The position numbers were made by a program, and so were the translations under genes. A stretch of DNA of 41,376 bases from Clostridia bacterium (GTDB lineage Bacteria; Bacillota; Clostridia; Peptostreptococcales; Acidaminobacteraceae), in NCBI GenBank assembly GCA_016937975.1, contig JAFGVN010000078.1, forward strand, positions 1 through 41,376, given 5' to 3'. This document shows, piece after piece, positions 1 through 7,837 of this stretch (its first letter is position 1; the number at the start of each line of letters is the position of its first letter). Below the pieces are notes generated by a model. That model made no database searches. It was given only the letters and a program-made list of their open reading frames with translations, and was not told the origin of the DNA.

Positions 1-2
1 AA

Positions 3-137
3 AATGTCTTTAAACATTTGATATTTGCATGGTTTTTAATATCTATGGGTAATCCAATTAAAAAAGCTTATTTACCGACAACCTCTTTTGTATTTGTGGG
101 TAAAAAATTGAAAATTGTTGATGACGGTAAACATTAA
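3..137 (+). CDS. C-terminal end of an unrecognised protein (5' truncated by window)
   Basis: An open frame runs from the left edge to a TAA at 135-137 and gives 44 residues. It starts with a hydrophobic stretch (HLIFAWFLISMG) and ends in a charged tail (KKLKIVDDGKH). It is followed directly by the strong hairpin at 149-193, as expected for the end of a transcription unit. The fragment is too short to assign a family, and I do not recognise it. That it is coding at all is inferred from the open frame and the terminator position. Confidence 0.45.
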   Translation, partial: NVFKHLIFAWFLISMGNPIKKAYLPTTSFVFVGKKLKIVDDGKH

Positions 138-148
138 TAGTACTGCAA

Positions 149-193
149 AAACTAACAAAGTCAAGAGTGAGAAGCTCTTGACTTTGTTAGTTT
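149..193. terminator. Strong bidirectional intrinsic terminator
   Basis: A perfect 19-bp inverted repeat (arm AACTAACAAAGTCAAGAG plus one flanking pair) surrounds a 7-nt loop. Read on the minus strand it is followed by a five-T run, and on the plus strand by only a few T. It can end both the plus-strand gene stopping at 137 and the minus-strand riboswitch transcript coming from about 411. Confidence 0.85.
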
Positions 194-300
194 GGTTGAA
201 ATGATAAAGAGATATTAGATAAAGAGATCGAACAATGTTCAATGCTCTTCATAGCGATTTTATATTTTAAAGTCATTTCGGACTTAAAAAAAATTCTTCT

Positions 301-380
301 ATTCGGAAACTGGCTACCATCTCTAAGAGGAAGGCCCTATAGCTTTGCGTCCATATTTTTCAATATGTTTGCCTTTTCGT
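301..380 (-). promoter_or_regulatory. Cyclic di-GMP-I (GEMM-I) riboswitch aptamer
   Basis: Read on the minus strand, the conserved GEMM-I blocks appear in order. GGCAAAC (373-367) is followed by a small hairpin with arms CATAT and ATATG. Next comes GGACGCAAAGC (352-342), the hallmark ligand-pocket segment, then CTATAGGGCCT, a variable loop, and GGTAGCCAGTTTCC at about 320-305. The layout matches the family's two parallel helices. Eight T residues (minus strand; A run at 286-293) lie just downstream, but I see no strong expression-platform terminator next to the aptamer. The only clear stop is the hairpin at 149-193. No gene with a credible ribosome binding site lies between aptamer and terminator. 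The family call is confident; what it regulates is unknown. Confidence 0.88.
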
Positions 381-417
381 TGAAAAATTTCAACTTGCGT
401 GTTGTTCAATTAACATT

Positions 418-446
418 ATAATAGCATGGTCTTTTAAATATTGCAA
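418..446 (-). promoter_or_regulatory. Putative sigma-A promoter of the riboswitch transcript
   Basis: On the minus strand TTGCAA (446-441) is separated by 17 bp from TATTAT (423-418). This places the start near 411, some 30 nt upstream of the aptamer. It fits an independent short transcription unit. Confidence 0.5.
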
Positions 447-566
447 GCGTATAGTAAAAAAAAAGTATGAAATAAATGAAATAATTAATCTAAATGCTAT
501 ATCATGCCTTCATAATGTATGAATGAATAGCGCTGATTAATTGGAATTCCAACTAATCGGAGAGAG

Positions 567-1067
567 TTATTGTACTTGACTCCAGTCCATATATTTATTC
601 AAAGTTTGTACAAATTTCTCAAAGCCTTTTAAATCATCTTCATCAAAACGGTTCATGATTGGACTATCAATATCTAAAACACCAATTAACTCATTGTTAT
701 GAATAATCGGTATAACAATTTCGGAGTTTGAAGCAGAATCGCAGGCAATGTGACCGGGAAAATCATGAACATTTTTTACCAGTTGGGTTGTTCTAGTTTC
801 AGCTGCAGTACCACATACGCCTTTTCCAATTTCAATATTGACACAAGCAGGTTTGCCTTGGAATGGTCCCAAAATCAATTTACCTTTCTTGTAAAGATAA
901 AATCCAGCCCAATTGATATCTTCAATGAGTAACCATATTAAAGCAGATGCATTTGACAGATTAGCCAACCAATCTTCTTCACTGCCAATTAAGCCAGTCA
1001 ATTTAATATTCATATATTTATAAGTTTGTTCTTTTGTTTCAAATTTAATTTGTTCTATTGGTTTCAT
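567..1067 (-). CDS. msrC: Free methionine-(R)-sulfoxide reductase (GAF-domain fRMsr)
   Basis: The product has 166 aa when started at the ATG at 1067, which has a GGGGGA ribosome binding site. A longer frame from 1109 would add 14 residues without such a site. The protein is a single GAF domain of YebR/fRMsr type. The signature cysteines are visible in PACVNIEIGKGVCGTAA and DFPGHIACDSASNSEIVIPI, matching the three redox cysteines of the family. It reduces free (not protein-bound) methionine-R-sulfoxide in the cytoplasm, with thioredoxin as usual reductant. The gene stands alone, divergent from the lipoprotein gene at 1238. An imperfect palindrome at 535-558 lies after the stop but has no T run. 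Confidence 0.88.
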   Translation of the reverse strand: MKPIEQIKFETKEQTYKYMNIKLTGLIGSEEDWLANLSNASALIWLLIEDINWAGFYLYKKGKLILGPFQGKPACVNIEIGKGVCGTAAETRTTQLVKNVHDFPGHIACDSASNSEIVIPIIHNNELIGVLDIDSPIMNRFDEDDLKGFEKFVQTLNKYMDWSQVQ

Positions 1068-1237
1068 ATGTTCCCCCTTAAGATCTTCTATTAATATATT
1101 ATATGGCAATGTTAAAATTGTAAACCTTTAAATGTAAATTATTTCGGTAAACGAATTAAGTTATTGTGAATAAATTTTTAAAAAGGGAACAAAATAAATA
1201 TAGATTACGTCAAAAGAGTAATAGGAAAGGGGATTGT

Positions 1238-2224
1238 ATGAAAAAGTTTATTATTATAATAGGTATTATAGCTCTTATCATTTTTCCAGTAGGTTGTTCA
1301 AATAATGAAAGTCAGGACACAGGTATAGCTTATGATATGGCCATGAATGGTGTATCTGAGGAAAGGGTGACAACGAATTTTAATGCACCTATGAATAATG
1401 AAGCAGCTTCTGATGATTTTGGTGGTATTAACAAGTTGACAGCTTCTTCTGCTGAGATGCCTGAGCCTCAGGTTGTTGAACGTAAAATTATTAAATCAGC
1501 CAGTATGGAAATTGAAACACTTGAATATGATTCGGCTGTAGAAAAACTAAACAACAAAATAAATTCAATTGGTGGCTACATTGAGTCTTCTAACGTAAGA
1601 GGTACTTCTATCAACAATAGATACGATCAAAGATCTGCATATTTTACCATTCGCATACCAGAACCACAGTTTCTTCAATTTATGTCTGATATGAATACTA
1701 TTGGTAACATTATTAGTGAGAACACATATGGTGAAGATATCACAAGCTCCTATTTTGATACGGAAGCTCATGTTAATACTTTAGAAATTCAAGAAGAAAG
1801 ATTATTGGAAATTCTAAAAAAAGCAGAAAAAGTAGAAGATATAATAGAACTGGAAAGAGAACTTGCAAATGTAAGATATGAAATTGAAAGTTTAACAGGG
1901 ACTCTTCGCAGATGGGATAATTTAGTTTCTTTTGCAACCTTACATGTATCCTTATATGAAGTTATAGAAATTACAGTAAAAGAAGAAGTTCCAAAAACTT
2001 TATCTGAGAAAATTTCTCAAGCATTTAATAATTCGATAGACAAGATAAAAGCTTTCTTTGAAAACTCATTAATTTCAGGATTAGGTGCTACGCCATATTT
2101 AATTTTTATTATTCCAGGTTTGATCATTTTAATTTTTATTTTTCATAAAATTAAAAAAGGCTATAAAAATGAGAAAGAAAAAAACGTTGTAATTGAGAAT
2201 CCTGAAGAAGAGAAAAAAGAATAA
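1238..2224 (+). CDS. DUF4349 family membrane-anchored lipoprotein
   Basis: The ATG at 1238 follows an AAAGGGG site, and the product has 328 aa. It begins with a lipoprotein signal (MKKFIIIIGIIALIIFPVGC, lipid-attachment Cys at residue 20). A low-complexity linker follows, then the DUF4349 region (roughly residues 80-265) with the typical IIKSASMEIET start, a predicted coiled coil around ILKKAEKVEDIIELERELANVRYEIE, and a transmembrane helix near residues 285-305 followed by a lysine/glutamate-rich tail. The family is widespread in Firmicutes and its function is unknown. It sits alone between the divergent reductase and its own terminator. Double anchoring, by lipid and by helix, is notable. 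Confidence 0.8.
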   Translation: MKKFIIIIGIIALIIFPVGCSNNESQDTGIAYDMAMNGVSEERVTTNFNAPMNNEAASDDFGGINKLTASSAEMPEPQVVERKIIKSASMEIETLEYDSAVEKLNNKINSIGGYIESSNVRGTSINNRYDQRSAYFTIRIPEPQFLQFMSDMNTIGNIISENTYGEDITSSYFDTEAHVNTLEIQEERLLEILKKAEKVEDIIELERELANVRYEIESLTGTLRRWDNLVSFATLHVSLYEVIEITVKEEVPKTLSEKISQAFNNSIDKIKAFFENSLISGLGATPYLIFIIPGLIILIFIFHKIKKGYKNEKEKNVVIENPEEEKKE

Positions 2225-2230
2225 TACTTT

Positions 2231-2257
2231 AAGCACTTAGATCTCTAAGTGCTTTTT
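2231..2257 (+). terminator. Intrinsic terminator after the DUF4349 gene
   Basis: Inverted repeat AGCACTTAGA / TCTAAGTGCT (2232-2253) with a 2-nt centre, ending in a five-T run, starts 7 bp after the stop codon. Confidence 0.85.
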
Positions 2258-2273
2258 ATGTAGAATAGTTTTG

Positions 2274-2300
2274 TTAGCCAACTTAATAAAAGAGTGCTAA
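2274..2300. promoter_or_regulatory. CIRCE-like HrcA operator upstream of htpG
   Basis: TTAGCCAAC, exactly 9 bp, then GAGTGCTAA. The right half matches the CIRCE consensus (TTAGCACTC-N9-GAGTGCTAA) at all nine positions, and the left half at six of nine. It lies 6 bp upstream of the -35 box of the htpG promoter. HrcA control is inferred. Confidence 0.6.
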
Positions 2301-2306
2301 AAAGTA

Positions 2307-2335
2307 TTGACAGTCAATTTTTAAGGACCTATAAT
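2307..2335 (+). promoter_or_regulatory. Consensus sigma-A promoter of htpG
   Basis: TTGACA (2307-2312), 17-bp spacer, TATAAT (2330-2335): both hexamers and the spacing are ideal. The start would be near 2342, giving a leader of about 36 nt that holds the AAGGAG site. Confidence 0.9.
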
Positions 2336-2377
2336 ATTATATGAAAGTATAAAGTAGATTAAAAAAGGAGTGGAAAT

Positions 2378-4243
2378 ATGGAAAAAGGTAATCTCTCAAT
2401 ACATAGTGAAAACATCTTTCCGATCATAAAGAAATGGTTGTATTCAGATCATGATATTTTTATAAGAGAATTAGTTTCAAATGCTTCAGATGCTATCACT
2501 AAATTTAAGCAGTTGGTTTCAATTGGCGAAGTGGAAATGAGTGAAGAAGCTTATAAAATTGAAATCATTATGAATCAAAAGAACAAAACTTTAAAGTTTA
2601 TTGATAACGGTATCGGTATGACTGCTGATGAAATTAAAACTTATATTAATCAGATTGCGTTTTCAGGTGCTGAAGATTTCATTGAAAAGTATAAAGATAA
2701 AGCCGATAAAGATCAAATCATTGGTCACTTTGGTTTAGGTTTCTATTCATCTTTTATGGTTGCAGACAATGTTGAAATCAACACATTAAGTTACAAGGAT
2801 GGCGCAAAAGCTGCTAAATGGACTTGTGATGGTGGTACAACTTTTGAAATTGAAGAAGGTACAAGAGCTTGTCGAGGTACAGAAATCACTTTATATTTAG
2901 GTGAGGCTGGCAAAGAATTTGAAAGTGAATATACAGTAAAACAAACAATTGAAAAATACTGCTCATTCATGCCATATGAAATTTACTTCACTGTTGAGGA
3001 CAAAGAACCTAGAAAAGATGAAGAGGGCAATATCATTGAAGAGGAATTGAAACCATTAAATGATATCATGCCATTGTATGCAAAATCACCTTCAACTTGT
3101 GAAGTGGAAGATTATAAGGAATTCTATCGCAAAACGTTTATGGACTTTAAAGAGCCGTTATTCTGGATTCATTTAAATATGGATTATCCATTTAATCTTA
3201 AAGGAATCTTGTACTTCCCTAAATTAGATACAAACTTTGATACATTAGAAGGTCAAATTAAGCTTTACAATAATCAAGTTTTCGTTGCAGATAACTTAAA
3301 AGAAGTTATACCTGAATTCTTATTGTTGTTAAAAGGTGTTATTGACTGTCCTGATTTACCATTGAATGTATCAAGATCAGTATTACAAAATGACGGCTTT
3401 GTTAAGAAAATATCCGATTATATTGCAAAGAAAGTAGCGGATAAATTAACGGGACTCTTTAAAACAGAACGAAACGATTATGAAAAATATTGGAATGATA
3501 TTCATCCGTTCGTAAAATATGGTGCTTTAAAAGATTCTAAGTTCAATGAGAAAGTAAAAGATGCCGTTATCTATCAATTAACAGATAATTCCTTTGTAAC
3601 AGCTGAAGAATATGGAACAAGACATGAAGGTAAACTCGAAAATGAAGTTTACTATACTACTGATAAAAATCAACAAGCTCAATATATAAAAATGCTTCAA
3701 GGTCATGGCATTGAAGCGATGATAGCGGAGCACCCAATAGATTCAGCTTATATTTCTCATATGGAAGCTCATTTGGAAAATGTTAATTTTAAACGTGTAG
3801 ATTCAAATATATCAGATCTTCTTAAAGAAGAAAGTTCTGAAGATGTAAAGGAAATTGAAGAAGCATTACTATCAAGATTCAAAGAAGCGACAGCTAATGA
3901 AAGTATTAAAGTGAAAATTGAAACTTTAAAGGATCTGGATGTAGCTGGTATGATAATACTTTCTGAAGAGTCTCGTCGTATGCAAGATATGATGAGAGCA
4001 TATGGTGGTATGGGTATGGATGCAAGCATGTTCCCAACAGATGAAACACTAATACTTAATAAAAATAATGTTTTGGTGCAATTTGCCATCGATCATAAAG
4101 AAACAATGACAGATGAATCGAAACTAGTAATGGAACAAATTTATGACTTGGCAACACTAACACATAAACCATTGACACCGGAAGCCATGGAGAAGTTTGT
4201 AAGAAGAAGCAATGAAATTCTTAAAAAAGCAATTATTGAATAA
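2378..4243 (+). CDS. htpG: Hsp90-family molecular chaperone HtpG
   Basis: The 621-aa product is close to the usual bacterial length. It is a cytosolic ATP-dependent chaperone dimer. The N-terminal GHKL ATPase domain shows the Bergerat-fold motifs: RELVSNASDAITK (ATP/Mg-binding Asn near residue 35), DNGIGMT, and GHFGLGFYSSFMV as the lid. The middle domain contains LYFPKLD and LNVSRSVLQ. The C-terminal dimerisation region runs from about residue 500, and the cytosolic-eukaryote MEEVD tail is absent as expected. The ATG at 2378 follows AAGGAG. The gene is monocistronic, with a CIRCE-like site and consensus promoter upstream and a duplicated terminator downstream. Confidence 0.97.
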   Translation: MEKGNLSIHSENIFPIIKKWLYSDHDIFIRELVSNASDAITKFKQLVSIGEVEMSEEAYKIEIIMNQKNKTLKFIDNGIGMTADEIKTYINQIAFSGAEDFIEKYKDKADKDQIIGHFGLGFYSSFMVADNVEINTLSYKDGAKAAKWTCDGGTTFEIEEGTRACRGTEITLYLGEAGKEFESEYTVKQTIEKYCSFMPYEIYFTVEDKEPRKDEEGNIIEEELKPLNDIMPLYAKSPSTCEVEDYKEFYRKTFMDFKEPLFWIHLNMDYPFNLKGILYFPKLDTNFDTLEGQIKLYNNQVFVADNLKEVIPEFLLLLKGVIDCPDLPLNVSRSVLQNDGFVKKISDYIAKKVADKLTGLFKTERNDYEKYWNDIHPFVKYGALKDSKFNEKVKDAVIYQLTDNSFVTAEEYGTRHEGKLENEVYYTTDKNQQAQYIKMLQGHGIEAMIAEHPIDSAYISHMEAHLENVNFKRVDSNISDLLKEESSEDVKEIEEALLSRFKEATANESIKVKIETLKDLDVAGMIILSEESRRMQDMMRAYGGMGMDASMFPTDETLILNKNNVLVQFAIDHKETMTDESKLVMEQIYDLATLTHKPLTPEAMEKFVRRSNEILKKAIIE

Positions 4244-4298
4244 CCCTAGGGTTATTCTTTTTTTTTATTGAATAACCCTAGGGTTATTCTTTTTTTTT
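4235..4298 (+). terminator. Two identical intrinsic terminators in exact tandem
   Basis: A 32-bp unit occupies 4235-4266 and is repeated without change at 4267-4298. Each unit contains the perfect 20-nt palindrome GAATAACCCTAGGGTTATTC followed by nine to ten T. A partial third copy, GAATAACC, begins at 4299. The first unit overlaps the htpG stop codon, so coding sequence was part of the duplicated segment. Confidence 0.93.
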
Positions 4299-4306
4299 GA
4301 ATAACC

Positions 4307-4600
4307 TTTGAAAATTAGTTGAGTATAAATTCTTATAATAACCTAAGAAGATTAATATTTCTGATCCAATGTTAATGAGGACTTTTAATCTGTTTTTATA
4401 AAATTGATCATTTCACATCTCATTTATCCATTGTTGTTTTCTTATATGATTTTTATTCTAGCATTAAGTTTCTACAAAGTATTTCATTGGTTATTATACT
4501 GCAGATCTAAGTAGCAGAAGTACATGACCTGAAAAATAATATTTGAAGGTTGCAAACTCACAGTATTTCATGTATAAGGCTATAAATATTCTGTTTTTTG
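4307..4600. other. Intergenic AT-rich stretch with no recognised feature
   Basis: About 290 bp between the htpG terminators and the next promoter. I see no ORF with a ribosome binding site, no clear hairpin and no operator here on either strand. Confidence 0.6.
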
Positions 4601-4628
4601 TTGATTTTTCATTTGAATGTGGTATGAT
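4601..4628 (+). promoter_or_regulatory. Putative promoter of the alpha-glucan operon
   Basis: TTGATT (4601-4606), a 16-bp spacer and TATGAT (4623-4628) place the start near 4635, directly in front of the operator cluster at 4641-4678. Confidence 0.6.
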
Positions 4629-4640
4629 ATATATAGTTTT

Positions 4641-4678
4641 CGGTACCGTTACCGGAAACGTTTCTGAAAACGATTGCA
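4641..4678. promoter_or_regulatory. Cluster of three LacI-type operators with 12-bp spacing
   Basis: Three CG-centred near-palindromes abut: CGGTACCGTTACCG (centre 4647/4648), GGAAACGTTTCTG (4659/4660) and TGAAAACGATTGCA (4671/4672). The centres are exactly 12 bp apart, so neighbouring sites share arms. The third also fits the CcpA cre consensus TGNAANCGNTNNCA at every fixed position. The cluster lies between the presumed transcription start and the regulator's ribosome binding site, a typical place for repression. Confidence 0.7.
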
Positions 4679-4691
4679 GAAAGGACATAAA

Positions 4692-5699
4692 ATGAAAACT
4701 GTAAACATTAAAGATATAGCAAAAGTAGCAGGTGTTGGTGTCAGTACAGTTTCAAGAGTATTAAATAATCAACCAGATGTAAAAGAAGAAACCAAGAAGA
4801 GAGTGTTGCAAATAATTGAAGAACTCAATTATGTGCCTAACAATAGCGCAAGAAACTTAAAAAGAACAAAAACCAATCATATCGGGATTTTTGTTATTGG
4901 TGATTTTTCTACTTTTTTTTCAGAAGTTATTGAATCCTTAGAAAAAATTCTTTCCTCTAATCGTTATTCAGTCATGTTACACTTTCATCAAGGAATGAAG
5001 AACACCATAGAAGCAGCAATTCAGTTTGCCCTTGAAAAGAAGCTTGTTGGTTTGGTGTTTTTAGGTGGGCATTTAAAGAAAAATGAAGAAGGCTACTTAA
5101 AACAATTGAAGATTCCTGTAATATTTGCTTCGACTGTCATTGAAGAAGGTGTCGACTTTGAATTATTCTCAAGTGTAACGATCGATAACTATAAAGCTGC
5201 TTATGAAGGCGTTACTTATTTATTGGAGAACGGTCATAGAAGAATCGGGATGATCTCGGCAGGCTATGGTGATGATAGTGTTGCTGAAGCTCGTTTTATG
5301 GCATATCGTGATGCTTTAAGTGATTTCAAGGTTACTTATGATGAAAAATTAGTGAGTGGTGGTAATTATACCATGGCTTCAGGGTATAAGGCTATGGAAG
5401 AATTATTGGATGAGAAAGTTACTGCTGTATTTGCAATAGCAGATACAATGGCAATAGGTGCTATGAAAGCCATTACTGATCACGGTTTGAAAGTACCAGA
5501 AGATATATCTGTTTTAGGATTTGATGGTTTAGAACTTGGTAAATATATGACACCAAGTCTAACTTCAATCGAACAGCCTACTCGATATATGGGTGATCAG
5601 GCTGGTCAAATATTATTAGAAATTTTGAGAGAAGAAGTTCCTCAACATATTGTTTTAGAAACAAAATTTGTAATTGGTCAGACAACACAAAAAATTTAG
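4692..5699 (+). CDS. LacI-family transcriptional regulator (first of the glucan operon)
   Basis: The ATG at 4692 follows AAAGGA. A TTG in the same frame at 4674 lies in the operator cluster and is less likely. The product has 335 aa. The N-terminal LacI helix-turn-helix (IKDIAKVAGVGVSTVSRVLN, residues 5-24) is followed by the hinge-helix region (YVPNNSARNLK) and a periplasmic-binding-protein-like effector domain, with VTIDNYKAAYEGVTYLL, AVFAIADTMAIGAMKAI and the C-terminal SLTSIEQP motif. As first gene of the operon with GH31, malQ, glycogen phosphorylase and pullulanase, and with LacI operators in its own leader, it is probably an autoregulated, maltodextrin-responsive repressor. The ligand is inferred from context. 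Confidence 0.88.
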   Translation: MKTVNIKDIAKVAGVGVSTVSRVLNNQPDVKEETKKRVLQIIEELNYVPNNSARNLKRTKTNHIGIFVIGDFSTFFSEVIESLEKILSSNRYSVMLHFHQGMKNTIEAAIQFALEKKLVGLVFLGGHLKKNEEGYLKQLKIPVIFASTVIEEGVDFELFSSVTIDNYKAAYEGVTYLLENGHRRIGMISAGYGDDSVAEARFMAYRDALSDFKVTYDEKLVSGGNYTMASGYKAMEELLDEKVTAVFAIADTMAIGAMKAITDHGLKVPEDISVLGFDGLELGKYMTPSLTSIEQPTRYMGDQAGQILLEILREEVPQHIVLETKFVIGQTTQKI

Positions 5700-5707
5700 G
5701 AGGTTCT

Positions 5708-7837
5708 ATGGAATTAATCAATATAGGACATCCTTTTGAAACCGATGCACTGGTAAATTTAGAAAATGTAAAAATAATCAGTGATTCAATTAAATTTCAA
5801 GAGGATACACAATTTTCCTTATCGGTAGAAAATGTCATTGTTTTAAAGTATAAAATGTCATTACATGATAAGATTTATGGTTTAGGTGAACAAATGAGAG
5901 GCATCAACAAACGTGGTGGATTATATGAATCCTTCGCAACTGATGATCCGAGTCATGTGCCTGATCGTGTAAGTTTGTATGGGGCACACAACTTTTTTAT
6001 CCTTGATTCGGAAACGTTACCGGTAGGTATTTTTATTGATTTTCCAGGTAAGGTAACCTTTGATATGGGTTTTACACATAAAGATGAGCTTGAAGTGACC
6101 ATTCAAGGTAAAGATGCGAAGATCCTCTGGATCAAAGGTCAAACCAAGCTTGAGATCGTTCAGAAATTTTTAAAATGTATTGGACCGTCATTTTTACCTC
6201 CTAAATGGGCTTTTGGTTTCCAACAAAGCAGATGGAGTTATCCAAATGCAGAATCGGTGAAATACATTGCAGATGAATTTGATCGACATAATATTCCATT
6301 GGATACAATTTATTTGGATATTGATTACATGGAAAGATATAAAAATTTCACAGTAGATGAAGAAAGATTTCCTAACTTTAAAGCTTTTGTTAAAGAGATG
6401 AGATCACGCGGCATTCGGTTAATACCAATTATTGATGCTGGTTGCAAAATCGAAGAAGATTACTTTCTACACGAAACGGGTGTGAAGAATGGTTTCTATT
6501 GTGTAGATGAAAACAAAGAACCTTTTGTAGGTGCTGTATGGCCTGGCAAAGTACATTTCCCAGACTTCATCAATCCTGAAGCCAGAACTTGGTTTGGAGA
6601 TCAATACAATGTTTTAATTGATCAAGGTATTGAAGGCTTTTGGAATGATATGAACGAACCAGCTATATTCTATTCTGAAAAAGGATTAGAAGAAGCCATA
6701 GATCATGCTGTTTCATGTAAAGGAAAGAATTTAGATATTCAATCTTTCTTTGCCTTAAAAGATAAGTTTATGTCGGTTTCAAACAGTATGAAAGATTATC
6801 AAAGTTTTTATCATAGAAAAGATGGTCAAATGTACAATCATATGGATTTACACAATTTATATGGATACAATATGACCCGTGCTGCTGGAGAAGCTTTTGA
6901 GAGAAATTATCCTGCAAAACGTATGTTGTTATTCTCGAGAGCATCCTATGTGGGTATGCATCGTTATGGTGGCATATGGACAGGTGATAACCATGCCTGG
7001 TGGGAACATTTATTGTTAAATGTCAGAATGATGCCATCACTGAATATGGTTGGATTCATTTATTCTGGTGCAGATGTAGGTGGCTTTGGTGCTCATGCAG
7101 ACAGTGAACTTATTACACGTTGGACTCAATTTGCTATTTTTACACCACTTTTTAGAAATCATGCATGTATGGGTACAAGAGATCAAGAACCTTTTAGGTT
7201 TGATGAGGAATCTACAGATACCTTAAGAAATACAATTCAGTTGAGATATGCATTACATCGATATCTATATTCTGAATTCATGAAACATAGAAATAATTAT
7301 GATATGTTGTTTAAGCCATTGTCATTTGTTTATGACGATGAAGCTTCTGCTCAAGTGGAAGATCAATTGTTGTATGGTGATGGATTGATGTTAGCACCTG
7401 TGTATACACCAAATGCCAAAGGGCGTTATGTCTATTTACCAGAAGACATGTTAATGTGGCAACTGAAAAAATATGATGATTATCAAATGGAAATTTTTGA
7501 AAAAGGACATCATTACATTTCAGTTCCTCTTGAAGCAACAACTACTTTCATAGGTAAAAATAAACTGGTAGTTTTAAATAAACCTACGAATAGAATTGAA
7601 AATATTGACACATCAAGACTATTTTTAAAGGGATTTATTGAAGATCAAGGCGTGTATGTATTATATGATGATGATGGTATTTCAAGAGAACCTAAAAGTA
7701 AAAATATGGTGATTACTGTATCATATGAGGGTAAAGAACTAATAATTAATTGTGAAGGCGATCAATTGTGTCAAACCCTAGCGTATGACATCTATACATC
7801 GGATCAAAAAAGACATAAAGGAGAATATCATGTTTAG
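5708..7837 (+). CDS. GH31 family alpha-glucosidase
   Basis: The ATG at 5708 follows AGGAGG, which overlaps the stop of the regulator. The 709-aa product has no signal peptide and so is cytoplasmic. An N-terminal beta-sandwich (YGLGEQMRGINKRGG, DDPSHVP) precedes the GH31 barrel. The catalytic nucleophile is D314 in WNDMNEP and the acid/base is D427 in WTGDNHAWW, with FIYSGADVGGFG and LFRNHACMGTRDQEP following. It would release glucose from the non-reducing ends of maltose and short maltodextrins. An alpha-1,6 or other GH31 specificity cannot be excluded. An operator-like palindrome lies inside the gene at 6010-6021. The last 8 bp overlap malQ. Confidence 0.92.
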   Translation: MELINIGHPFETDALVNLENVKIISDSIKFQEDTQFSLSVENVIVLKYKMSLHDKIYGLGEQMRGINKRGGLYESFATDDPSHVPDRVSLYGAHNFFILDSETLPVGIFIDFPGKVTFDMGFTHKDELEVTIQGKDAKILWIKGQTKLEIVQKFLKCIGPSFLPPKWAFGFQQSRWSYPNAESVKYIADEFDRHNIPLDTIYLDIDYMERYKNFTVDEERFPNFKAFVKEMRSRGIRLIPIIDAGCKIEEDYFLHETGVKNGFYCVDENKEPFVGAVWPGKVHFPDFINPEARTWFGDQYNVLIDQGIEGFWNDMNEPAIFYSEKGLEEAIDHAVSCKGKNLDIQSFFALKDKFMSVSNSMKDYQSFYHRKDGQMYNHMDLHNLYGYNMTRAAGEAFERNYPAKRMLLFSRASYVGMHRYGGIWTGDNHAWWEHLLLNVRMMPSLNMVGFIYSGADVGGFGAHADSELITRWTQFAIFTPLFRNHACMGTRDQEPFRFDEESTDTLRNTIQLRYALHRYLYSEFMKHRNNYDMLFKPLSFVYDDEASAQVEDQLLYGDGLMLAPVYTPNAKGRYVYLPEDMLMWQLKKYDDYQMEIFEKGHHYISVPLEATTTFIGKNKLVVLNKPTNRIENIDTSRLFLKGFIEDQGVYVLYDDDGISREPKSKNMVITVSYEGKELIINCEGDQLCQTLAYDIYTSDQKRHKGEYHV

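Noticed and set aside
187-252. 21-codon minus-strand ORF downstream of the riboswitch
   Set aside because: No ribosome binding site in front of its ATG, no recognisable features, and it ends inside the terminator arm; kept only as a remote possibility in the riboswitch finding.
535-558. Palindrome after the methionine sulfoxide reductase gene as a terminator
   Set aside because: The stem is good (one G-T pair on the minus strand) but no T run follows it on either strand, so it is not called a terminator.
1098-1124. Minus-strand TTTACA/TATAAT pair as promoter of the methionine sulfoxide reductase gene
   Set aside because: The spacer is only 15 bp and would place the start very near the ribosome binding site; too weak to list.
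4235-4298. Tandem repeat considered as a start of a CRISPR-like or satellite array
   Set aside because: Only two full copies, no spacers, and each copy is plainly a hairpin plus T run.
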